In this document: positions 9,533 through 17,491 of the stretch, one piece after another | Position numbering within the stretch: position 1 is the stretch's first letter | Layout: each line of letters begins with the position of its first letter | Source: Flavobacteriaceae bacterium UBA5534 | GTDB lineage: Bacteria; Bacteroidota; Bacteroidia; Flavobacteriales; Flavobacteriaceae | Length of the DNA stretch: 64,000 nucleotides | NCBI GenBank assembly: GCA_002426015.1 | Contig: DINS01000004.1 | Span: forward strand, 132,001 to 196,000 | Direction: 5' to 3' | The notes under the pieces: generated by a model | Told to the model about the DNA's origin: nothing | What the model saw: only the letters and a program-made list of their open reading frames with translations | Databases searched by the model: none | Position numbers and translations under genes: made by a program

Positions 9533-11308
9533 TCAAAAAGGAAAAAAGTAAGGTATGATAAAGGATGCGGCCAACCATATTAATAAATTTAAAGGTGTTC
9601 CAAACTTTAAAAAGTCATTGAATTTATAGTTTCCAGGCGCATATACCATCGTATTTGTTGGGTAGCTCATTGGTGTCATAAAGGTCAGTGAGCACGCAAA
9701 CATCACGGCAACCAGAAAAGGACGTTCGCTTACTTCCATAATTGCTGCCAAACTGATGACAACCGGAGTTAGCAGTGCAGCTGTAGCTTTGCTCGAAATT
9801 AGATTTGTAGAAACAAATGTGACTAGATATAATAAACTCAAGGTAATATGAGGGTCGTATTGACCCAAGGTACTTTGTATGTAGTCTGCAATCAATTTAG
9901 CACCTCCTGTTTTCTCTAAAGCGGTTCCCATTGAGAGAACTCCTGCCATCATAAAAATAACCTTCCATTCTACAGCATTGTAAGCTTCCATTGGTTTTAG
10001 TGTTCCCGTCAAAACCATCAACAAGGCACCAACCATGGCGCTTATTAGAATCGTTGTCAGATTAAAAGTCGCCGCTAAAATGACTCCAATCCCAATCAAA
10101 ACAGCAGGAATGGCTTTTCTGAAGTTGGTTTTTTTCTTTTGATATTCAGAGAGCGTAACGACCAATTTTTTGGTTTCAAGATTTTTTATCTCTTCTTTCT
10201 GCCCTAAAACCAACAGCATATCGCCTTCCATTAGTTTTACGGAAGATAGCTTGTCGAATATTATTTCTCCACGTTGACGAATGGCCAAAACCGACATGTT
10301 ATAGCGTCTATTAAAACGTAATGATTTAAGCGACCCTTCTGCCAAGCTCGAGCCAAAAGGAATGATAACCTCGTACACGTGATAATTATCCGTTTGAATC
10401 TCTGGGTTTTTGATGCGCTTACTGCCTCTGACCTTATACCCTTTGATGTCTAGTAATCGATGGATGGTTTGTGGAGGCACCACCACTTTTAAAATGTCAC
10501 CTTCAAGAAGAATCGTTTCTGGTCCTAAATCGTATCGCAAACTCCCTTCTCGCATAACCGAGAGGATATTAACGTTAAAATCAATGACCAATTTTGACTT
10601 GATAATTGGTTTGTTGATGTCTGAACAGCCTTCTTCTATGGTCAATTCTGTAATATATTGCTCTGCTTTTTTGGTAAGCTCATTATCTTCATCCTTTCTT
10701 TTTGGGAGTAAAAAAGGCCCAATCAAGAACATATAGGCAAACCCAACAAAAAGCAAACAGAGTGCTGCGCCGCTGAACTCAAACATCCCAAATTCTTCTA
10801 ATCCATATTTTTTTGCATAGCTACTGACCAAGATATTGGTTGACGTTCCAATAAGCGTACAAGTGCCGCCAAAAAGAGCTGCAAACGATATTGGCATTAA
10901 CAATTTGGCTGGACTGATATTGGTTTCCCTACAAACCGTTAAGGCAATTGGTAGCATTAATGCAACCACTGCTGTATCATTGATAAACGCCGAAAACACT
11001 GCTGTTATAAGACAAAAAACCACCAGAGCAACCAAATAGTGGATTTTGGCAAGCTTAATGATCCTGTAGCTCAATCCATCCAAAATACCCGAATTAAAGA
11101 CACCTCCACTGACCACAAAAATACAGCCCAAAGTCAACGTTGCTGGATGGTTAAAACCCGAAAAACCTTCTTCAGGATTTAACACACCAGCAACTATGAA
11201 CATTGCCATAATGAGAATAGAGGTTGTGTCAATAGAAAAGTAATCTTTGACGAAAAGAAAGACGCCAACACCAATAATACAAAACGTGATAATCAAATCG
11301 ATACTCAT
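9533..11308 (-). CDS. SLC13/DASS-family permease with two TrkA-C (RCK_C) domains
   Basis: This inner-membrane anion/dicarboxylate/sulfate-type symporter has about 591 residues. Family motifs are FINDTAVVALMLPIA and GGTCTLIGTSTNILV in the N-terminal half, and TNLISSKATAALLTPVV with SYPTNTMVYAPGNY in the C-terminal half. Between the two membrane halves (about 210-375) lie two RCK_C-like domains, seen in GDILKVVVPPQTIHRL and GDMLLVLGQKEEIKNL. The longest frame begins with TTG at 11314; the ATG at 11308 gives MSIDLIITF and is preferred. The substrate cannot be told; sulfate and carboxylates are the usual options. Confidence 0.88.
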   Translation of the reverse strand: MSIDLIITFCIIGVGVFLFVKDYFSIDTTSILIMAMFIVAGVLNPEEGFSGFNHPATLTLGCIFVVSGGVFNSGILDGLSYRIIKLAKIHYLVALVVFCLITAVFSAFINDTAVVALMLPIALTVCRETNISPAKLLMPISFAALFGGTCTLIGTSTNILVSSYAKKYGLEEFGMFEFSGAALCLLFVGFAYMFLIGPFLLPKRKDEDNELTKKAEQYITELTIEEGCSDINKPIIKSKLVIDFNVNILSVMREGSLRYDLGPETILLEGDILKVVVPPQTIHRLLDIKGYKVRGSKRIKNPEIQTDNYHVYEVIIPFGSSLAEGSLKSLRFNRRYNMSVLAIRQRGEIIFDKLSSVKLMEGDMLLVLGQKEEIKNLETKKLVVTLSEYQKKKTNFRKAIPAVLIGIGVILAATFNLTTILISAMVGALLMVLTGTLKPMEAYNAVEWKVIFMMAGVLSMGTALEKTGGAKLIADYIQSTLGQYDPHITLSLLYLVTFVSTNLISSKATAALLTPVVISLAAIMEVSERPFLVAVMFACSLTFMTPMSYPTNTMVYAPGNYKFNDFLKFGTPLNLLIWLAASFIIPYFFPF

Positions 11309-11342
11309 AATCAATTTTTGTATTTAGTTAATGCCGATAAAG

Positions 11343-11699
11343 TTAATTATCTTCTTTGGATTCGGACATATAGTATAACCTTTTTAAACTTTTCTTTAGA
11401 AGTGTAAATCGATAAATACCAATAATCAAAAAAAGAATGCTAAAAAAAAGTGAGACTATAGCTAAATATCTAAAATTTGGAAAGATTTCCAACTGAAAGA
11501 AAGCAATACCTCCCAACAACAGATAAAGCGAAGATCGAATATAGGAAAGCAATGTACGCTCATTGGCTAATCGTGTGCGCTCAATTGCTAGATAATCTCT
11601 TAAAATAACTTCCTCATCTGGCTTGAAATCGCGTCCAAACCTCAATAATTTCATTTTTTTGATTTTTAAAGGTGTCTCGATAATGCGTTTAATTGCCAT
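11343..11699 (-). CDS. DUF202 (YidH-like) small membrane protein
   Basis: This 118-residue protein carries the DUF202 signature YLAIERTRLANERTLLSYIR, followed by two hydrophobic segments (LYLLLGGIAFFQL and YLAIVSLFFSILFLIIGIYRF). The family is found in bacterial inner membranes and, fused to SPX/VTC proteins, in eukaryotes; its function is not settled. The ATG at 11654 (MKLLRFGRDFKPDEE) would give 103 residues, closer to typical family members, so the first 15 residues may not be real. It lies 34 bp upstream of the SLC13 permease gene on the same strand and may be co-transcribed. Confidence 0.8.
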   Translation of the reverse strand: MAIKRIIETPLKIKKMKLLRFGRDFKPDEEVILRDYLAIERTRLANERTLLSYIRSSLYLLLGGIAFFQLEIFPNFRYLAIVSLFFSILFLIIGIYRFTLLKKSLKRLYYMSESKEDN

Positions 11700-11866
11700 A
11701 AGAATCGTAGTTTTTATAAAATTAATTCAATTTTTGTACGTTTCAAAAGAATGCTCCATTTAACTTGATGAAATCAAATGTTAAAAAACAGCTAATAAAT
11801 TCAGAGATTCTGACTTATCTTTTAAGCTTTTATTAATTTGCGATATATTTCTTTATCGATATCACT

Positions 11867-12727
11867 ATGCAACTATACCCAATAGAATCAGGCAATTTTA
11901 AACTCGATGGTGGTGCTATGTTTGGTGTCGTCCCAAAATCACTTTGGAACAAAACCAATCCAGCTGATGCCAATAACATGATTGATATTGCGGCACGTTG
12001 TTTGCTTATAGAGGATGGAAATCGTTTGATTTTGGTTGACACAGGAATGGGAAATAAACAAAGTGATAAATTTTTTGGATACTATTATCTATGGGGAAAC
12101 GACTCTATTGATAAATCATTGAAGGCCTTCGGATTTCATCGAAATGACATCACTGATGTTTTTATGACCCATTTGCATTTTGACCATTGTGGTGGAAGTG
12201 TGCAATGGAATAAAGATAAAACAGGCTATGAGCCAGCCTTTAAAAATGCTCGTTTTTGGAGCAATAAAGACCATTGGAAATGGGCAACCCAACCTAATAA
12301 CAGAGAAAAGGCGTCATTTTTAAAAGAAAACATTATGCCAATGCAGGAAAGTGGGCAATTAAAATTTACTTCGCTTCCCGAAAAGGATTTGCTCAAAAAT
12401 TCTGAACTGGGTTTTGATATCTTTTTTGCTGATGGACATACTGACAAGCAAATGATTCCGCTCATCAACTATAAAGGCAAAACCATTGCTTTTATGGCCG
12501 ATTTGTTGCCTACAGCTGGACATTTGCCAATTCCTTTTGTGATGGGCTATGATACAAGACCATTATTGACTTTGGATGAAAAGGAAAAATTCCTAAATAT
12601 GGCTGCCGACAACAATTACTACCTGTTTTTAGAGCATGATGCTCATAACCAAATTATAACCGTTAAACATACCGAAAAAGGGGTTCGGCTTAAAGATACT
12701 TACACAACAACAGATATATTTACTTAA
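11867..12727 (+). CDS. MBL-fold metallo-hydrolase
   Basis: This cytosolic metallo-beta-lactamase-fold hydrolase has 286 residues and no signal peptide. The metal-binding signature THLHFDHCGG (residues about 104-113) is HxHxDH. An upstream VDTGMGN strand-turn and downstream metal ligands (FADGHTDKQM and FMADLLPTAGH, where an Asp serves as ligand) complete a dinuclear zinc site. Its closest general resemblance is to the lactonase / quorum-quenching-like branch, but substrate prediction from these motifs is unsafe. It is 15 bp upstream of the S8 protease gene, so co-transcription is likely. It diverges from the DUF202 gene across a 167-bp gap. Confidence 0.88.
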   Translation: MQLYPIESGNFKLDGGAMFGVVPKSLWNKTNPADANNMIDIAARCLLIEDGNRLILVDTGMGNKQSDKFFGYYYLWGNDSIDKSLKAFGFHRNDITDVFMTHLHFDHCGGSVQWNKDKTGYEPAFKNARFWSNKDHWKWATQPNNREKASFLKENIMPMQESGQLKFTSLPEKDLLKNSELGFDIFFADGHTDKQMIPLINYKGKTIAFMADLLPTAGHLPIPFVMGYDTRPLLTLDEKEKFLNMAADNNYYLFLEHDAHNQIITVKHTEKGVRLKDTYTTTDIFT

Positions 12728-12742
12728 TAATTAATAGCAACA

Positions 12743-14368
12743 ATGAACATTCAATTTAAACCATTATTGGTTTCTGCATTAGCAGCAACTTTATTTTTCG
12801 CCTGTGGAGGCACATCAACAGGAGTTTTATCAACACCTGTTGAAAATATTGATTCAATGCCTTTAAAAGTTTCTGAATTAACAGAAGCTCAAAAACACAC
12901 TTGGGGACATTTAGATTTAATAACTGACACCATCCCTGGAATGAGTGTCAATAAGGCTTATCAAGAAATCATTAAAAACAAAAAAGGACAAACGACTATC
13001 GTCGCAGTCATAGATTCTGGTATCGATATCGACCACGAAGATTTGGATGATGTGATTTGGACCAACTCTAAAGAAATTCCCAACAACGGAAAAGACGATG
13101 ACAATAATGGCTATATTGATGACATCCATGGTTGGAATTTTCTTGGAGATGCTTATAACGAACAATTAGAGTTTGTGCGTTTGTTGGCTAGTGGCGACAA
13201 AAACGATCCACGATATGCTGAAGCCGAAGCTGAATATAACAAAGAATATCAAAAATACACAGGTTACAAAACCCAATATGAGCAAATCCTGCAGCAAGTA
13301 ACCGCTGCTGATGATGCAGTTTCTTCACATTTAAAAAAGAAAAATTATACCAAAGAGGAAGTAAACGCCATCAAAACGGATGATGCTTCTTTGCAACAAT
13401 CTATTGCGGTTGTAAAGTACGTTTACAATCTTGATATGGATTCGGTAGCTGATTTCAAAAAAGAAATCAACGACGGATTGGTTGAAATTAATGATCGTTT
13501 AAATTATAACCTAAACAAAAATTTCAATGGTCGAAAAACAGGTGACAACCCTAATGTTTTTAATGACAAACCCGGCTATGGTAACGGAAACGTAAAGCCG
13601 GTAAAAAAGAGTGAAAGCCATGGTACTCACGTGGCTGGAATCATCGCTGCAGAACGCAACAATAATAAAGGTGCTGATGGTGTTGCCAATAATGTAAAAA
13701 TCATGGTCATTAGAGCTGTGCCCAATGGTGATGAATATGACAAAGATGTAGCTCATGCCATTCGCTATGCTGTTGATAATGGTGCAAAAGTGATCAATGG
13801 TAGTTTTGGAAAATCATACTCTCCCCACAGTGATTGGGTGCGTGATGCCATCGCATATGCTGCTCAAAAAGATGTAGTATTTGTACATGCCGCAGGCAAT
13901 GACTCGGTAGATTTGGACGTTGAATATAACTTCCCTAACGATCAAGTTAACAACGGAAAAGAAGTATCGGATAGCTTTATTACTGTTGGCTCTTTAGATC
14001 CTATCTATGGTCCAAAAATGGTATCTGGTTTTTCTAACTACGGTAAAATTAATGTGGATGTATTTGCGCCAGGCGGAAAAGTATATTCTACAACACCACA
14101 AAACGAATATGATACAAAAGGAGGAACATCAATGGCATCACCAGGAGTCGCTGGTATTGCCGCTTTAATTCGTTCTCAATATCCTAATTTAAAGGCCTCG
14201 CAAGTTAAAGATATTATTATCAACTCCGGAATACCACTAACTACAAAAGTGGTTGTAGGTGGTGATGCCAATAATATTAAATCATTTTCAACTCTTTCCA
14301 AATCTGGAAAAATAGCTAATGCTTACAACGCCTTGATTATGGCAGAAAAACTTTCAAAGAACCTATAA
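12743..14368 (+). CDS. S8 (subtilisin-family) serine peptidase, probable lipoprotein
   Basis: This exported protease has 541 residues. The N-terminus has a hydrophobic stretch ending LFFAC (Cys21), an imperfect lipobox, so an anchored lipoprotein is probable. The catalytic triad is visible: Asp91 in AVIDSGID, His293 in ESHGTHVAGI and Ser463 in GGTSMASPGVAG. About 200 residues separate Asp and His, far more than the ~35 of subtilisin. The extra block (about 135-275) is charged and partly helical, for example EYNKEYQKYTGYKTQYEQIL. A Ca-binding-like acidic loop NGKDDDNNGYIDD sits just after the Asp motif. The gene is followed by a strong terminator. Confidence 0.93.
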   Translation: MNIQFKPLLVSALAATLFFACGGTSTGVLSTPVENIDSMPLKVSELTEAQKHTWGHLDLITDTIPGMSVNKAYQEIIKNKKGQTTIVAVIDSGIDIDHEDLDDVIWTNSKEIPNNGKDDDNNGYIDDIHGWNFLGDAYNEQLEFVRLLASGDKNDPRYAEAEAEYNKEYQKYTGYKTQYEQILQQVTAADDAVSSHLKKKNYTKEEVNAIKTDDASLQQSIAVVKYVYNLDMDSVADFKKEINDGLVEINDRLNYNLNKNFNGRKTGDNPNVFNDKPGYGNGNVKPVKKSESHGTHVAGIIAAERNNNKGADGVANNVKIMVIRAVPNGDEYDKDVAHAIRYAVDNGAKVINGSFGKSYSPHSDWVRDAIAYAAQKDVVFVHAAGNDSVDLDVEYNFPNDQVNNGKEVSDSFITVGSLDPIYGPKMVSGFSNYGKINVDVFAPGGKVYSTTPQNEYDTKGGTSMASPGVAGIAALIRSQYPNLKASQVKDIIINSGIPLTTKVVVGGDANNIKSFSTLSKSGKIANAYNALIMAEKLSKNL

Positions 14369-14380
14369 TTATCATTTTTA

Positions 14381-14415
14381 AAGCCTCACGTCGTACACTT
14401 CGTGAGGCTCTTTTC
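14381..14415 (+). terminator. Rho-independent terminator after the S8 peptidase gene
   Basis: AGCCTCACG (14382-14390) pairs perfectly with CGTGAGGCT (14401-14409) around a 10-nt loop, followed by CTTTTCT. It also shows that the GTG at 14402 cannot be a sensible start for the next gene. Confidence 0.75.
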
Positions 14416-14431
14416 TATTCCCAATAATGTT

Positions 14432-16294
14432 ATGAAACCTTTATTTAATACAATTTGCTTCTTAATTCTTAGTTTGAGCTTACATTTTCAAACATACGCT
14501 CAATCAAATTCATATTGGCAACAACATGTTGACTATACTATGGAAATTGATATGGATGTGGAGACATATCAATATACAGGTTCTCAAAAACTGGTTTATA
14601 CCAATAACTCTCCAGATGTGTTGAGTCGTGTGTTTTATCATTTGTATCCCAATGCTTTTCAACCAGGAAGTGAAATGGACGCAAGAGCGCAGAGTATTGC
14701 CGATCCAGATGCTCGAATGGCTCCAAATTTAGGAACAAGGGCTGCTCCAAATTTTGAAAGCAGAATCAACAAGCTAAAACCAGATGAAATAGGCTATATC
14801 AAAGTCAATTCATTGCTCCAAAATGGAAAAGTCGTTAAACACGAAACCATTGGAACGATTCTCGTTGTTGAACTAAACGAACCTATTCAACCTGGTGAAA
14901 AAACAACATTTGATATGCGCTTTGATGCACAGGTGCCTGTTCAAATTCGTCGTTCTGGAAGAAACAATAACGAAGGGGTTGCACTATCAATGGCTCAATG
15001 GTACCCAAAATTGGCCGAATATGATACCGAAGGTTGGCACGCAGATCCTTACATAGCAAGAGAATTTTATGGTGTTTGGGGTGATTTTGATGTGAAAATT
15101 ACCATTGACAAAAATTACACACTTGGCGGAACGGGTTACCTTCAAAATCCGAATGAAGTCGGTCACGGTTACGAAACCGAGCCTGTTAAAAAACATAAAG
15201 GAAAAAAACTCACATGGCATTTTAAAGCACCTAACGTACATGATTTTACTTGGGTCGCAGACCCTAATTACAATCACGATATGCTTCAAGTTGAAAATGG
15301 ACCAATGCTGCATTTTCTTTATAAGAACACGATGTCTGCCGAAAAGAAAGACAATTGGAAAAAATTACAGCCTTTAGTTGCTGAAATGTTCCAATATTAC
15401 AGTGGTTTGGTGGGCAAGTATCCTTATGAACAATATTCGGTCATTCAAGGTGGCGATGGAGGTATGGAATATGGTATGTGCACCTTAACGCTTGGCGAAG
15501 GAACGCTCAATGGCTTGGTTTATAGTACTTTGATACACGAGGTGGCGCATACTTGGTTTCAGTTTGTCATTGCAAACAATGAGTTGAAACACGAATGGAT
15601 GGACGAGGGCTTTGCAACCTATATCGAATATAGAGCCTTGGACACTATTTTAAAACTGAACAAACAAAATCCTTGGGAACGAGCTTATAATATTTATATA
15701 GCGTATGCTAATTCAGGCACCGAACAACCAGAAACAACACATGCCGATAGGTATATTTACAATCGCTCTTATTCGGTGTCTTCGTATTACAAAGGCGCTG
15801 TATTTCTGGCGCAATTAAGCTATATTATTGGCGAGGAAAATTTAGACAAAACCCTGAAACAATATTTTCAACAGTGGTCATTTAAACATCCAAAGCCATT
15901 GGATTTTATACGTATAGCAGAAAAAATATCTGGGATGCAGTTAAATTGGTATTTAACCGAATGGACCCAAACCACAAACACCATCGATTATGGAATAAAA
16001 AGTCTTGAAGCCGATGGCAATGCAACCAAAGTAACTTTAGAACGTATCGGATTGATGCCAATGCCCTTGGATATTGAGGTGGAGTATATGGATGGTTCTA
16101 AACAACAATTCTATATTCCGTTAAGAATGTTGTATGGTTCTAAACCCACGTCTGCAACTAAATTAAATGATTGGGCTTGGGCGTACCCAACCTACGAGTT
16201 TACCATTGATAAACCAAGGACAACTATAAAATCTGTTACTATAGATAAAGATGGGTTTATGGCTGATGTGAACAAAACCAATAATAAAATGTGA
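14432..16294 (+). CDS. M1-family zinc metallopeptidase (aminopeptidase-like), exported
   Basis: This gluzincin peptidase has 620 residues. Its signal peptide runs MKPLFNTICFLILSLSLHFQTYAQ. The zinc site is HEVAH at residues 369-373 with the third ligand Glu 18 residues later (HEWMDEGFATYIEY), exactly the M1 spacing. The exopeptidase motif, usually GAMEN, appears as GGMEYG in QGGDGGMEYG. The longest frame starts with GTG at 14402 inside the preceding terminator stem; the ATG at 14432 starts the signal peptide and is chosen. The stop is immediately adjacent to the stop of the convergent acylase gene. It probably acts in the periplasm on peptides taken up by the cell. Confidence 0.93.
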   Translation: MKPLFNTICFLILSLSLHFQTYAQSNSYWQQHVDYTMEIDMDVETYQYTGSQKLVYTNNSPDVLSRVFYHLYPNAFQPGSEMDARAQSIADPDARMAPNLGTRAAPNFESRINKLKPDEIGYIKVNSLLQNGKVVKHETIGTILVVELNEPIQPGEKTTFDMRFDAQVPVQIRRSGRNNNEGVALSMAQWYPKLAEYDTEGWHADPYIAREFYGVWGDFDVKITIDKNYTLGGTGYLQNPNEVGHGYETEPVKKHKGKKLTWHFKAPNVHDFTWVADPNYNHDMLQVENGPMLHFLYKNTMSAEKKDNWKKLQPLVAEMFQYYSGLVGKYPYEQYSVIQGGDGGMEYGMCTLTLGEGTLNGLVYSTLIHEVAHTWFQFVIANNELKHEWMDEGFATYIEYRALDTILKLNKQNPWERAYNIYIAYANSGTEQPETTHADRYIYNRSYSVSSYYKGAVFLAQLSYIIGEENLDKTLKQYFQQWSFKHPKPLDFIRIAEKISGMQLNWYLTEWTQTTNTIDYGIKSLEADGNATKVTLERIGLMPMPLDIEVEYMDGSKQQFYIPLRMLYGSKPTSATKLNDWAWAYPTYEFTIDKPRTTIKSVTIDKDGFMADVNKTNNKM

Positions 16295-17491
16295 TTAACG
16301 TTTAAACCATTTTTCGTTTTTGTACATGTTGGTCTTCGAAATCCATTCTCTGTTATACAATTTCATATAGTCTTTGTTGATGTGTTTGTTTCTGTATCCT
16401 AATAAATGAAACAATGGTTTTGTCAAGAATCTTGCTGTTTTCAGGTTGACTTGTAGTGTTCTTTCATCTTTGTTTTCCCAAGAAACCCCTGGCAATAAAA
16501 CCAAAAGTCTGTCTGCTTTTAACGCTCTTAAGGATGCAGAAAGTTTTAAGAATATAGGTCTGATTTTTCTAATTATAAAAAAGCCATCTTTCCCTTTACT
16601 TTGATAAAGCGGCATAAAAATTCGAGCGTTGAAATTTGAAATTATTGGCTGATTATTTCTTGTAGCCAAAGGCGTTTTCTTATTGATTTTTTCAAAGTTT
16701 TTGAAGCCTGGCCGCATGGCAAAAGTCTCACCTTCTTTGATGGTATACAAATAAACGACCTCAAAAAGGTCATCAGTGCCTTTGGACTCGTTTATTAATC
16801 TGTTGTAATAGTCTTCAAGATTAGAAATGGCTTCTTTTATCATCACGCCACTATAAACCAATGTTAAATTGATAAATGCAATGGCATTTAAAACCGCATC
16901 TACCTCATCGTGTTGACCAGATTCAAAACCTATAGAAACATAACCCAATTCATTGATATAACTTAACATTGGGCCTTCTAAATATTCCTCAATACCAAGC
17001 ACAATAGGAACAGGGAACAGTTTAGAAAATTTTCTATTGATTAAAGCATCATTTATGGTGATAAAAGGAAGTGTTTTGCTCGAGGTTGTATGTAGATCTA
17101 TAAAATAAAGTGGTCCTGAATGTTCGCCAATGATTCTTTCTAAAATTTGGAATATCTCTTTTTGCTCCTTCTCTTCAGAGCTTAATTTATGTTTAGTGTT
17201 AATCTGATTGATCTTAAATTTTGTCCAGATTCGGTTTAAGTCTTCATCGATATATCTTTGGTTTGCTTCAAGCGCCTTCAAATTGCCTACAATTGCGTAA
17301 ATTGACCCATTTATTTGTGATTCATTTAGTTGGTCCAAAACTTCTTTTAAGGCAAAAACACCTGCTGTTTCGTTACCGTGAACGCAAGCGAAAAAAACTA
17401 CAGTTGGTTCCTTTTTACTGCCTTTTTTTTCAAAAATGATTCTATCGACAGTAATTGTTTTGTCTAATGACCCATTATAAATATTTATCAT
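16295..17491 (-). CDS. Succinylglutamate desuccinylase/aspartoacylase-like zinc hydrolase
   Basis: This 398-residue M14-fold amide hydrolase has no signal peptide, so it is cytoplasmic. Zinc ligands are His38 and Glu41 in ACVHGNETAG and His134 in FIDLHTTSSK. The substrate-binding pair DxNR is in DEDLNRIW (84-87), and the likely catalytic Glu is in GFESGQHDE. The family removes acyl groups from amino acids, such as succinyl-glutamate or N-acetyl-aspartate. No arginine succinyltransferase genes are near, so it is not an ast operon. Its ATG overlaps the stop of the upstream ligase gene by 4 bp (17488-17491), so the pair is translationally coupled. The C-terminal ~140 residues are an extension of unknown role. 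Confidence 0.85.
   Translation of the reverse strand: MINIYNGSLDKTITVDRIIFEKKGSKKEPTVVFFACVHGNETAGVFALKEVLDQLNESQINGSIYAIVGNLKALEANQRYIDEDLNRIWTKFKINQINTKHKLSSEEKEQKEIFQILERIIGEHSGPLYFIDLHTTSSKTLPFITINDALINRKFSKLFPVPIVLGIEEYLEGPMLSYINELGYVSIGFESGQHDEVDAVLNAIAFINLTLVYSGVMIKEAISNLEDYYNRLINESKGTDDLFEVVYLYTIKEGETFAMRPGFKNFEKINKKTPLATRNNQPIISNFNARIFMPLYQSKGKDGFFIIRKIRPIFLKLSASLRALKADRLLVLLPGVSWENKDERTLQVNLKTARFLTKPLFHLLGYRNKHINKDYMKLYNREWISKTNMYKNEKWFKR

Noticed and set aside
14402..14431. GTG start for the M1 peptidase
   Set aside because: It lies inside the stem of the previous gene's terminator; the ATG at 14432 starts a clean signal peptide.
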